This document shows, piece after piece, positions 17,565-25,588 of a DNA stretch of 64,000 nucleotides; the stretch's first letter is position 1, and the number at the start of each line of letters is the position of its first letter. The notes under the pieces were generated by a model. That model was not told the origin of the DNA. It did not search any database and was given only the letters and a program-made list of their open reading frames with translations. This DNA is from Pararobbsia alpina (lineage in GTDB: Bacteria; Pseudomonadota; Gammaproteobacteria; Burkholderiales; Burkholderiaceae). Both the position numbers and the translations under genes were made by a program. Location of the stretch: assembly GCF_902859895.1 (NCBI RefSeq), contig NZ_CADIKM010000002.1, positions 248,001 to 312,000 on the forward strand. The letters are read 5' to 3'.

Positions 17565-17957
17565 ATGTCGCTGCGCCGTGTGCGCCGGTCGGCCGGCTTC
17601 ACGATGATCGAGGTGCTGGTCGCGCTGGCGATCATCGCCATCGCACTGGGTGCGTCGTTGCGCGCGGTCGGCAGCCTCGCGACAAATTCAACGCGGCTGC
17701 ACGAGCGGATGCTCGCCGGGTGGAGCGCCGACAATGTGCTCGCGACGATGCGGCTCGAGCGACGCTGGCCCGAAATCGGCAGCACCGTAACGGCGTGTTC
17801 CCAGGCCGACCTCGACCTGCGCTGCACCGTGACGGTCCGCGCGACGCCCAATCCCCTGTTCCGCCAGGTCGAGGTCGTGGTCCGCCTCGTCAACGGCAAC
17901 GATTCCCTGGCAAGCATCTCGACGGTGGTACCGAATGAATCGCGACGCTCGTTATAG
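17565..17957 (+). CDS. gspI: Type II secretion minor pseudopilin GspI
   Basis: From the ATG at 17565 (GGAG 9 nt upstream) the product is 130 residues: a short leader, cleavage site AG^FTMIEVLVALAIIAIALGAS, then the GspI domain with NVLATMRLERRWPEIG and the CTVTVRATPNPLFRQVEVVV strand pair. GspI, J and K form the tip of the pseudopilus. An alternative start at 17535 would overlap gspH. Its last codons overlap the start of gspJ by 23 nt. Confidence 0.93.
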   Translation: MSLRRVRRSAGFTMIEVLVALAIIAIALGASLRAVGSLATNSTRLHERMLAGWSADNVLATMRLERRWPEIGSTVTACSQADLDLRCTVTVRATPNPLFRQVEVVVRLVNGNDSLASISTVVPNESRRSL

Positions 17958-18633
17958 CTATCCAACCGGATATCCGAGCGGGCGCCCCTTTGGCCGCCAG
18001 TCCGGCTTCACGCTGATCGAGATGCTCGTCGCGATCGCGCTGCTCGCGGTCGTCGCGGTCCTCTCGTATCGCGGGCTCGACGCCATGGTGCGCAGCCGCG
18101 CGACGCTCACGGCCCATATGTCGAGCGAACGCGCGATGTCACAGTTGTTCGCGCAGATGAGCGTCGACGTGCGCAACGCTGCGAGCGACGATGAACTCGG
18201 CCAGCCGCCGGTACGCGTGGGCGGTGGCATGCTCCAGATCGTGCGGCACCTGCGCCTGGCAGGTGGGGCGCCGCGCTTGCAGGTCGTCCGGTATCGCGCC
18301 GTCGATCGGCGCGTAATCCGCGAGATCTCCCCGACGATCTCAACGATCGGCCAACTGCGCACGGCACTGAACGGTCCTGCCGGGGACAACTGGTATTCGC
18401 TTGCGCTGGCCGACCAGGTCGAGGGTTTCAGCTCACAGGCCTGGGTTCCCGAACATGGCTTTACATCGGACATGGGCATCGCGCGCGACGAACTGAACGC
18501 CGACGCCAAGGCCCCGACGATTCTGCCGGACGGCAACGGCCCGCTGCCGCGCAGTGTCACGGGCGTCGCCGTCGAGGTCCGGCTGCATGGCGCCCCTGCG
18601 CCGATTCGGCGCGTGCTGCTGGTGGGTGAGTGA
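17935..18633 (+). CDS. gspJ: Type II secretion minor pseudopilin GspJ
   Basis: A 232-residue minor pseudopilin. After a 23-residue leader comes the cleavage site SG^FTLIEMLVAIALLAVVAVLSYRGLD. The GspJ core follows (RAMSQLFAQMSVDVRNAA, LQIVRHLRLAGGAPRLQVVRYRAVD, VEVRLHGAPAPIRRVLLV). It ends in the overlap GTGAGTGATG that also contains the gspK start codons. Confidence 0.94.
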   Translation: MNRDARYSYPTGYPSGRPFGRQSGFTLIEMLVAIALLAVVAVLSYRGLDAMVRSRATLTAHMSSERAMSQLFAQMSVDVRNAASDDELGQPPVRVGGGMLQIVRHLRLAGGAPRLQVVRYRAVDRRVIREISPTISTIGQLRTALNGPAGDNWYSLALADQVEGFSSQAWVPEHGFTSDMGIARDELNADAKAPTILPDGNGPLPRSVTGVAVEVRLHGAPAPIRRVLLVGE

Positions 18634-19850
18634 TGCGCAAACGGATCTCCTCTTCGTCTCCGCTCGTGCCCAGTGCGCAGCCGTCGCGCGCGCTGCGAGC
18701 CCTCGCATCCTGGACCGGGATGCGGCCCGGCGGGCTTCGGGTTCGCGAGCTGTCGCCTTCCCGTCGTGAGCGGCAGCGCGGTGTCGCGATCATCAGCGCA
18801 TTGCTGGTGGTCGCGCTGTCGGCGATTCTGGTGGCGGGCATTCTCTGGCGTCAGCAAGTACAGATCCGACGGATCGAGAACCAGCGCCTGATCAACCAGT
18901 CGGAATGGGTGGTGCACGGCACGATCGACTGGGCCCGTCTCGTGTTGCGCTCGGCCGCCGACACCTCGCCCATCGACTACCTCGGTGGGGTCTGGGCGGT
19001 GCCGATTGCCGAGACGCGGCTGTCCGACCTGCTCGGCAAGTTCGGCGGCGCGGCGGGTGGCGACCTGGAAGTTGCGAGCGACACCTGGGTCGCGGGCTCG
19101 ATCGAGGATGCACAGGCCAAGTTCAACCTGCGCAATCTCGCGAATGCCAGTGCGACGGGCGCTGACCAGATCGACCCGACGCAGGTCCAGGCTTTCCAGA
19201 AACTCCTTGCCGAGCTCGGCCTCAGCAGCCAGCTCGCGGGGCCGGCCGCGCAGTATGTGCGATCCTCGCTTCAGTACTCGCTGGGGCGCACGCGGCAAAG
19301 CGCGGTGAGCAGCCCGATCGGCGCCAGCGGCGTGCCGAATGTGCCGGTACCGCAACAGGGCGGGACCAACGGCCCGTTCACCTCGAACCCCGGTCTCGAC
19401 GACGGCGACGACAATTCGGCAAGCCGGCCGCTGCCGATCGACTCCGTGGGGGCGCTGCTCGATATTCCCGGTTTCACGCCGGACGTCGTCGCGCGGCTCG
19501 CGCCGTTCGTGACCGTGCTACCGACCGTGACGCCGATCAATGTGAATACCGCGAGTGCCGTGGTGATCGCGGCAGTCGTGCCGGGCCTGTCGCTTTCGAG
19601 CGCACAGGGCCTGGTTTCGACGCGGGATCAGATATTCTTTGTCACGATATCCGATTTCGTGAACCGTGCGCAGGCCATGGTCGGGCCGGGGCTCCAGGTC
19701 GCGTCCACCGATGTCGACGTGAGAACCAGTTACTTCATCCTGCATGGCCGGATCCGGCGCGGTCGCGCGCAATTGCATCGCGACGCGCTGATCTACCGTG
19801 ACGCGATGACACACAGTACCCGTATCGTCAGTGTCGAAGATGCGCCTTAA
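18630..19850 (+). CDS. gspK: Type II secretion tip pseudopilin GspK
   Basis: Up to 406 residues. The assembly helix RG^VAIISALLVVALSAILVAGI lacks Glu5, as is normal for GspK, which caps the pseudopilus. The two alpha domains typical of GspK follow (AQAKFNLRNLANA...; VGALLDIPGFTPDVVARLAPFVTVLP; INVNTASAVVIAAVVPGLS). The GTG at 18630 and ATG at 18633 overlap the gspJ stop but give an unusually long leader of about 50 residues; the ATG at 18720 would give a 20-residue leader. Confidence 0.94.
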   Translation: MMRKRISSSSPLVPSAQPSRALRALASWTGMRPGGLRVRELSPSRRERQRGVAIISALLVVALSAILVAGILWRQQVQIRRIENQRLINQSEWVVHGTIDWARLVLRSAADTSPIDYLGGVWAVPIAETRLSDLLGKFGGAAGGDLEVASDTWVAGSIEDAQAKFNLRNLANASATGADQIDPTQVQAFQKLLAELGLSSQLAGPAAQYVRSSLQYSLGRTRQSAVSSPIGASGVPNVPVPQQGGTNGPFTSNPGLDDGDDNSASRPLPIDSVGALLDIPGFTPDVVARLAPFVTVLPTVTPINVNTASAVVIAAVVPGLSLSSAQGLVSTRDQIFFVTISDFVNRAQAMVGPGLQVASTDVDVRTSYFILHGRIRRGRAQLHRDALIYRDAMTHSTRIVSVEDAP

Positions 19851-19877
19851 GATCAATCAACCAGGAACGCGGAAGTC

Positions 19878-21383
19878 TTGACTACGCTGATCGTTCAATT
19901 GCCCCCGCGCGATCCTGCGGTGCCTGCCCAGGAATGGCGCCTGCCTGCCTTGCCCTTCGTGCTGCTCGACAAGCGTGGCCGCACGATGCGTTCGGGTACC
20001 GCGAGTGTGGCGCTGCTGCCCAAGGCGAGCATGGTCGTCGCGCTGCTCGCCGCGCGCGACAGCCTGCTGCTTCGTGCGAAGCTGCCACCGGTCAAGGGCC
20101 TCAAGCTGCGCCAGATCCTGCCCAATGTGATCGAAGATCAGATCATCCAGGATCCGCAGACCTGCCATATCGCCGTCGATCCTGATCCCGCCGTCAACGA
20201 TGTGAAGATGCTTGCCGTCATCGATCGCGGCTGGTTCCGCTTTCTGACTGAGGCGTTTGCGCAAGCCGGGCACCGCAGTGTGCGGATGGTGCCGCTGACG
20301 GCCGGCCTGCCGGTGGCGGACGACGCCGCGCTCAGCGGCATTCCTTCAGTGGACGTGGTCGTGCCCGGCGACGGTGAGGATCACGCGGCAGTCGAAGCGC
20401 CGTTCGCGGCGAGCAACCGGAGTCCGAAAGCTGCCGCGCGTGCCGAGCGCGCCGGGGCGGAGCAGCTGGCGGCGAGCGCGGCACTCGAAAGCACGGTACC
20501 GGTCGTCGCACTGCTGCTCGGCACGGTGGTGTCGACCGACCCGGTGCTCGCGGCCGAAGCGACTTTCACGCCGAGCCTCGTGCAGGCGCCTCGTATCGAA
20601 CTCGCGATCGCACGCGGGCGTCTCGGCGAGGGGATGGCCGTGCCGGCCAATGCACTGGACGCGACACTCGAAGCGGTGGCGGCCGGCGCGCCGTTGACGG
20701 TTTACCGGCTGACCGCTGTGCCCGGAGGCGAGCCCGACTTTGACCCGGGTGGGTTCATGCAGGGTTCGGGCGTGGCGCCTGCGGGTGCAGGGGGGATGCC
20801 CTCCCCGGCCCAACGCGCATTGCCGCTGCCGTTCGAAACCCTCGCGCGCACGGCGCTCACGAGCCGTTTCGATCTCTGCCAGTTCGAGTTCTCGTCGCAA
20901 GGCTGGCGGCTCGGGCGCCGTGCGTGGCGCGAGTGGCGGCTGCCGGTGCTGCTGCTCGCGGCGACGGCGGTCGTCACGATGATCGGCATGAATATCCAGT
21001 GGCTGATGCTCGCACACGAGCGTGATGTGATCGTCAGTCAGCAGACCGAGACGCTGCTGACCGCCTTTCCGCGGACCACGGTGGTCCTCGATCCGCCTTC
21101 CCAAATGACGCGCCAACTCGATCAGTTGCGGCTGGCCGCGGGTGAACTGTCGCCGGGCGACTTCGAATCGCTGGCCGCGGGGCTGTCGCGCTCGCTTGGC
21201 ACCATCCCGTCGAATGCGATTGCCTCGCTCGGCTATCGCGAGCGGGTGCTGACGCTGGCTTTCAAACCGGGCGCTCGGGTCGACAAGGAATTTGTGAACC
21301 GGCTTAATGCAAACGGTCTCGACGCCACGGCATCCGATGGCAAGTGGACGATCAAGAGCGCGGTCGCGCGGGGCAATCGATGA
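19878..21383 (+). CDS. gspL: Type II secretion inner-membrane protein GspL
   Basis: A 501-residue bitopic protein. Its cytoplasmic actin-like domain begins TLIVQLPPRDPAVPAQEW and contains LLRAKLPPVKGLKLRQILPNVIEDQIIQDP. There is one membrane segment (about residues 358-374, LPVLLLAATAVVTMIGM) and a periplasmic ferredoxin-like domain. GspL anchors GspE to the membrane and pairs with GspM. The start is TTG at 19878, preceded by GGAAG. The ATGA at its end couples it to gspM. Confidence 0.94.
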   Translation: MTTLIVQLPPRDPAVPAQEWRLPALPFVLLDKRGRTMRSGTASVALLPKASMVVALLAARDSLLLRAKLPPVKGLKLRQILPNVIEDQIIQDPQTCHIAVDPDPAVNDVKMLAVIDRGWFRFLTEAFAQAGHRSVRMVPLTAGLPVADDAALSGIPSVDVVVPGDGEDHAAVEAPFAASNRSPKAAARAERAGAEQLAASAALESTVPVVALLLGTVVSTDPVLAAEATFTPSLVQAPRIELAIARGRLGEGMAVPANALDATLEAVAAGAPLTVYRLTAVPGGEPDFDPGGFMQGSGVAPAGAGGMPSPAQRALPLPFETLARTALTSRFDLCQFEFSSQGWRLGRRAWREWRLPVLLLAATAVVTMIGMNIQWLMLAHERDVIVSQQTETLLTAFPRTTVVLDPPSQMTRQLDQLRLAAGELSPGDFESLAAGLSRSLGTIPSNAIASLGYRERVLTLAFKPGARVDKEFVNRLNANGLDATASDGKWTIKSAVARGNR

Positions 21384-21907
21384 AAGGCGTGTTTGGGGCA
21401 ACGGCATTCGGGGCGGTCGGCACCGCGCTCGGCGAATTCTGGAACGCACGCGAGGCGCGCGAGAAGCGGCTGCTGACGATCGGCGGTGCGGTGCTCGCCC
21501 TGGTGATCGTCTATAGTCTGTTCTGGGAACCGGCGTTCGAGGGTCGCCAGAGCCTGCGCGAGGAACTCCCGCAACAGCGCGCCCAACTTGCGCAAATGCA
21601 GGCGGAAGCACGTCAGGCACGCGAGCTCACAAGCGCGGCCGCCGGTGTCGCACCGACCGGTGATACGCTGCGCCAGGCGCTCGTCGACTCGCTCGCGGCG
21701 CATGGCTTCGCGAACATCGAGGTCACCGCGCTCGGCAATTCGATGCAGATCCGCGGCAAGAATATCGCGTTCGCGGACTGGATCGGCTGGGTCGACGATA
21801 TGCGCAAGCAGAACAAGGTGCAGATTTCCGAAGCGAACGTGAAGGCGCTCGACAAGGACGGCCAGGTCGATCTCGACGCCACGCTCGCGCCGGCGGTAGC
21901 GCACTGA
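21380..21907 (+). CDS. gspM: Type II secretion inner-membrane protein GspM
   Basis: A 175-residue protein with one membrane segment (about residues 32-48, LLTIGGAVLALVIVYSLFW). A coiled-coil stretch follows (REELPQQRAQLAQMQAEARQARE), then the periplasmic GspM domain (LVDSLAAHGFANIEVTALGNSMQIRGKNIAFADWIGWV). It dimerises with GspL. The ATG at 21380 overlaps the gspL stop (ATGA). Confidence 0.94.
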   Translation: MKGVFGATAFGAVGTALGEFWNAREAREKRLLTIGGAVLALVIVYSLFWEPAFEGRQSLREELPQQRAQLAQMQAEARQARELTSAAAGVAPTGDTLRQALVDSLAAHGFANIEVTALGNSMQIRGKNIAFADWIGWVDDMRKQNKVQISEANVKALDKDGQVDLDATLAPAVAH

Positions 21908-21920
21908 CCGGTACGAGACG

Positions 21921-22700
21921 ATGACACGCTTTGGATACCGGCTGCGGCAGGCACTGCCGTGGTTGATCATCGCCCTGCTTGCCAGCTCGCTGACGCTATT
22001 TGCGATGCTGCCCGCAGCCTGGATCGCCCCCCAGTTTGAACAGCGCAGTGGCGGCCGCGTCGTGCTCGCGGACCCGGCCGGATCGCTCTGGCACGGCAGC
22101 GCGACGCTGCGGCTCGCGGCGGGCGCCGATGCGGGCGAACCGACTGAGTTGCCCGGCCGGCTCGAATGGCATACGGCATTCTGGCCACTGTTCGCGGGAC
22201 AGGTCCGGATGACCCTGAACCAGACCGAAGCGATGCCCGCGCCAGTCGAACTGCTCGTCACGCCGCGCGAGATCACCCTCGGCAGTGGCAGCCTGGCGGT
22301 ACCAGCCAGCCTGCTCGACGGCCTGGGCGCGCCGTTCAATACGCTCGCGCTGCGTGGCGCAGTGCGGCTCGACTGGACCGACTGGCGGGTGTTCGGCCAG
22401 CGTTCGTTCGGACGGCTGACGGTGACGCTCGCGGATATCGCTTCGCGCATTTCGCGGGTCAAGCCGCTTGGCGCCTATCGCATGGTGTTCGAAGCCCAGG
22501 GGGAGAATGCTTCGCTTGTGCTGAGCACGCAGAAGGGACCGCTATTGCTTGAAGGTCAGGGCGGCGTGCGCGACCAGCGCTTCACCTTCCAGGGCGCCGC
22601 GCGCGCCGCACCCGAGTCGGCCGAAAACCTGCGCTCCCTGCTGGATCTGCTCGGCCGCCGAAGTCCCGATGGAAGCTATGCACTGACCTTCGACCGCTGA
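21921..22700 (+). CDS. gspN: Type II secretion protein GspN
   Basis: A 259-residue protein with an N-terminal membrane anchor (LPWLIIALLASSLTLFAML) and the GspN domain: PAAWIAPQFEQRSGGRVVLADPAGSLWHGSATL near the start and QGGVRDQRFTFQGAARAAPESAENLRSLLDLLGRR at the end. GspN is an accessory component present in some systems and of uncertain role. It is the last gene of the cluster and converges with the MarR gene, with only 10 nt between the stop codons. Confidence 0.92.
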   Translation: MTRFGYRLRQALPWLIIALLASSLTLFAMLPAAWIAPQFEQRSGGRVVLADPAGSLWHGSATLRLAAGADAGEPTELPGRLEWHTAFWPLFAGQVRMTLNQTEAMPAPVELLVTPREITLGSGSLAVPASLLDGLGAPFNTLALRGAVRLDWTDWRVFGQRSFGRLTVTLADIASRISRVKPLGAYRMVFEAQGENASLVLSTQKGPLLLEGQGGVRDQRFTFQGAARAAPESAENLRSLLDLLGRRSPDGSYALTFDR

Positions 22701-22710
22701 AACCGTTGTA

Positions 22711-23202
22711 TCAGACCACTTCGTCGTCCGAACTCGCGAGACTGCACTGGATCGCGACGTCCTGCATCGCGATGCGCTTCAGCAGTTCGATCAGCTGATC
22801 GATTTCCGTCTTCGAGAAAGGCGCGAGCACGTCGTCCATTACCGCACCGCAGACATTCGGCAATTGCCCCGCGATCGCCCGGCCGGCATCGGTGAGATTG
22901 ACCTCGACGACACGGCGGTCCTGTTCGCTGCGCGTGCGCGCGATAAAGCCCTTTTTTTCGAGCCGATCGAGCATGCGTGTCATCGAACCACTGTCATAGG
23001 CTAGCGCGCGCGACAACTCCTGCGGAGTGCGTGCAAGCCCGAGGCTCAACTGGAACATCACGCCGATCTGCTGGGGTGTGAGCCCGAGCGGCCCGACGGC
23101 CGTGTCCATCCGGTGCAGCAGCACGTTACGCGCGCGGCCCAGGTAGTAGCCGACACTACCTTCCAGGGCGGATTGCCGGGGAGGCTGCGTATCCTCATTC
23201 AT
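22711..23202 (-). CDS. MarR-family transcriptional repressor, probably of the adjacent efflux genes
   Basis: A 163-residue winged-helix regulator. It has dimerisation helices, a recognition helix in TPQELSRALAYDSGSMTRMLDRLEKKGFI, and a wing SEQDRRVVEVNLTDAGR. Close relatives in Burkholderia repress EmrAB-type efflux operons. It is divergent from the small membrane protein and the outer-membrane channel. Two copies of a TTGCnTAGGCAA palindrome in the 237-base intergenic region are good candidates for its operators, so autoregulation is likely. Confidence 0.92.
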   Translation of the reverse strand: MNEDTQPPRQSALEGSVGYYLGRARNVLLHRMDTAVGPLGLTPQQIGVMFQLSLGLARTPQELSRALAYDSGSMTRMLDRLEKKGFIARTRSEQDRRVVEVNLTDAGRAIAGQLPNVCGAVMDDVLAPFSKTEIDQLIELLKRIAMQDVAIQCSLASSDDEVV

Positions 23203-23263
23203 GATTGCGGCCTTGAAAGTCCAGCATGGGTGTCCGACGAGCGGGCCAGGATTTGAATGCTAA

Positions 23264-23275
23264 TTGCCTAGGCAG
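23264..23275. promoter_or_regulatory. Putative MarR operator 1
   Basis: TTGCCTAGGCAG, a near-perfect palindrome 62 bases upstream of the marR start codon. It shares the core TTGCnTAGGCA with the second site at 23341-23352. The centres are 77 bp apart. Confidence 0.6.
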
Positions 23276-23340
23276 AAAAGTCAAGCGTTGTAGAAAAGCA
23301 AATAGCCACGGTTGCTTAAGGGCTGTCGCTTGAGATTTAT

Positions 23341-23352
23341 TTGCATAGGCAA
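23341..23352. promoter_or_regulatory. Putative MarR operator 2
   Basis: TTGCATAGGCAA in an AT-rich stretch, 88 bases before the small membrane-protein gene. It matches site 1 except at two positions. Placement suits repression of the rightward transcript. Confidence 0.6.
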
Positions 23353-23439
23353 TAAGATATGTTTATCGAAACATACAAGCCATAGTTAAAACGCTATATC
23401 GTCAGTCCGGGCAGACCCTGGACGCGCCCAGGACCGAAA

Positions 23440-23730
23440 ATGAACACGCTCAAGACCGCCGCCTCCCGCTTCACCCGCCTCGCTCCGAAAGGGCAGATGC
23501 GTTGGTTGAAACTCGCGGTCTATGGACTCGTGTTCCTGCTGCCGTTCGGGATGGCGATTCTCGCGCTACTCGTCTATTTCGACCGGCGTCACCGCGCAGC
23601 CGCGGTCCTGGCTCCAGCCCCCGCGGCCCTGCCGGCTCCTTGCGCGGTGAAGGGCACTCCGATCGTCGTCAAAAGCGCGCAAATCGTGCCCTCCACTTCC
23701 CTGTCTACTTATTGTAGTAACCCGCATTGA
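23440..23730 (+). CDS. Small single-span membrane protein, unknown function
   Basis: A 96-residue protein without a recognised family. It has a basic N terminus, one membrane segment (WLKLAVYGLVFLLPFGMAIL, about residues 22-41), then YFDRRHR, an Ala/Pro-rich stretch and a tail with two cysteines. It is the first gene after the MarR operators and precedes the outer-membrane channel by 84 nt, so the two are probably co-regulated. In relatives this position is held by the EmrA/EmrB pump genes; this small protein may be an accessory membrane peptide. Confidence 0.6.
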   Translation: MNTLKTAASRFTRLAPKGQMRWLKLAVYGLVFLLPFGMAILALLVYFDRRHRAAAVLAPAPAALPAPCAVKGTPIVVKSAQIVPSTSLSTYCSNPH

Positions 23731-23814
23731 ATGGCGGAGCAGTAACAGTCAGTAACCAATCTGATTCGGGCGCAACCGACACGTTGTGGCCCCGGTGCCA
23801 ATCTTCTGCTTCGA

Positions 23815-25455
23815 ATGGGCATGGCTCACGCATTAAGATGTGCGCTGGCTATCCGTTCCATCCCGTTGCAGGAATTCTTGATGCCCGTTCGCCGATCATT
23901 GCGTTTTCGTTCTTCCGTTCTCGCGTGGAAGGCTCTTCCGGCGACCGTCCCGCGCGCCGCATCGGACGTCACCACCCAGACGGTGGCGGCGCTGATGCTG
24001 ATCGGCCTCTTCGGCGGTTGTGCGGTCGGCCCCGACTATAGCCGGCCGGCGGTTGCCATACCGGCGGCCTACAAGGAAGCCGCACCGGGCTGGAAAGTCG
24101 CCGAGCCGTCGGATCGCACCGACCGGGGTGAGTGGTGGACTGTGTTCGGCGACGCCTCGCTCAATCAACTCGAAACGAAGGTCAACGTCTCGAACCAGAC
24201 CATCGCAACCTTCGAAGCGGCCTACCGGCAGGCACGGGCCCTGGTCAGCCAGGCACGTTCGGCTTATTTCCCGATAGTCGGAATCAGTGCGGTGGGCTCA
24301 CGTTCGGGCTCCGGGGGCAGCGCCCTGCTCAACAGTGGCGGCGCGGTGTCTTCGGTCAACACGGGCGGGATCTCCAGCCACTACACGCTCCAGGGTGACG
24401 CGAGCTGGGAGCCCGACATCTGGGGCAGGGTCAGGCGTGAGGTTGCTTCGGAGAAAGCGGGCCAGCAGGCCGCCGAAGCGGATCTCGCCAATGCGCGGCT
24501 GTCCGCGCAGGCGACCCTCGCACAGGACTATTTCCAACTGCGCGCGCTCGATGCGACCCAGAAGCTGCTCGACAACACGGTCGTCGCCTATCAGAAGTCG
24601 CTCGAACTGACCCAGAACCGGTACCGTCAAGGTGTCGCCGCACGTTCCGATGTGTTGCAGGCACAGACACAGTTACAGTCGGCGCAGGCCAGCGCGGTCA
24701 ACAACGGCATCGCGCGCGCGCAGTTCGAGCATGCCATCGCGGTGCTCGTCGGCGAACCGCCCTCGACTTTCTCGATTCCGGTCATGCCCCTGGCCGAGCA
24801 ACCGCCGCCCTTGCCGGTGCAGTTGCCGACGGTGCTGCTCGAACGTCGCCCCGATGTTGCGGCGGCGGAGCGGCGTGCGGCGGCCGCGAACGAACAGATC
24901 GGCGTGGCCATCGCCGCGTATTTTCCGACTGTCAGCCTGTCGGCAACCGGTGGTTACCAGAGTTCGCTGTTGTCGGATCTGCTGACCACCCCCGCCCGTT
25001 TCTGGACGGTGGGCCCGCAATTCGCGGCCACGTTGTTCGACGCGGGACTGCGCGGCGCGCAGACCGATGCGGCGCGTGCCATCTATGACCAGCAGGTCGC
25101 GACCTATCGCCAGACCGTGCTGAGCGCCTTCCAGGAAGTCGAGGACAATCTCGTTTCGCTGCGTGTACTCGAAAACGAGATCGGCATCCAGGAGCAGGCC
25201 GTGCAATCGGCACAACAGGCGCTCGAGATCGTGATTAACCAATACAAGGCGGGCACTACGACGTATTTGACGGTCATCACATCGCAAACGGCCGCTTATA
25301 CGGCCGAACAGACGCTGACCAATATCGCCGGCCAGCGAATGGTCTCCGCGGTGGGACTGGTCAAGGCGCTGGGCGGCGGCTGGGATGTCCAAGAGATGAA
25401 CGGCGAACCGCCCGCGGCAGGTGCGGCAAAAGCTGTGGCGGCGCCAGCATCCTGA
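23815..25455 (+). CDS. RND/MFS-type outer-membrane efflux lipoprotein (NodT/OprM family)
   Basis: A TolC-like outer-membrane factor. The better start is the ATG at 23881 (MPVRRSLRF); 23815 is the longest possibility. A lipobox-like LFGGC precedes AVGPDYSRPAVAIP, the classic NodT-family mature start. Two OEP repeats follow (SWEPDIWGRVRREVASEKAG...QDYFQLRALDATQKLL; ERRPDVAAAERRAAAANEQIGVAIAAYFPTVSL...FDAGLRGAQTDAARA), ending in a coiled-coil helix (EVEDNLVSLRVLENE). It gives drug pumps an exit through the outer membrane. No periplasmic adaptor or inner pump gene follows, so the channel must serve pumps encoded elsewhere. Confidence 0.93.
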   Translation: MGMAHALRCALAIRSIPLQEFLMPVRRSLRFRSSVLAWKALPATVPRAASDVTTQTVAALMLIGLFGGCAVGPDYSRPAVAIPAAYKEAAPGWKVAEPSDRTDRGEWWTVFGDASLNQLETKVNVSNQTIATFEAAYRQARALVSQARSAYFPIVGISAVGSRSGSGGSALLNSGGAVSSVNTGGISSHYTLQGDASWEPDIWGRVRREVASEKAGQQAAEADLANARLSAQATLAQDYFQLRALDATQKLLDNTVVAYQKSLELTQNRYRQGVAARSDVLQAQTQLQSAQASAVNNGIARAQFEHAIAVLVGEPPSTFSIPVMPLAEQPPPLPVQLPTVLLERRPDVAAAERRAAAANEQIGVAIAAYFPTVSLSATGGYQSSLLSDLLTTPARFWTVGPQFAATLFDAGLRGAQTDAARAIYDQQVATYRQTVLSAFQEVEDNLVSLRVLENEIGIQEQAVQSAQQALEIVINQYKAGTTTYLTVITSQTAAYTAEQTLTNIAGQRMVSAVGLVKALGGGWDVQEMNGEPPAAGAAKAVAAPAS

Positions 25456-25480
25456 AGCGGTTCTTGAGCGGAGCCCCGAG

Positions 25481-25506
25481 GTTCAAGCGGCTCAAGCCGC
25501 TTGAAC
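25481..25506. repeat. Perfect 12-bp inverted repeat between convergent genes
   Basis: GTTCAAGCGGCT (25481-25492) and AGCCGCTTGAAC (25495-25506), separated by CA, lie between the efflux channel gene and the 3' end of gshA. There is no T run, so it may be a bidirectional hairpin stop or RNA stabiliser rather than a classical terminator. Confidence 0.5.
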
Positions 25507-25588
25507 ACATTACCGCTGGAGCAAAGGCAGGCGCCGGCCCGAACCTCTTTCGGACGAGGCCCGAACAGCTCTCTACGCGAGCGATGGC

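Noticed and set aside
18630-19850. Missing Glu5 in GspK as a loss-of-function change
   Set aside because: GspK normally lacks Glu5 because it caps the pseudopilus tip.
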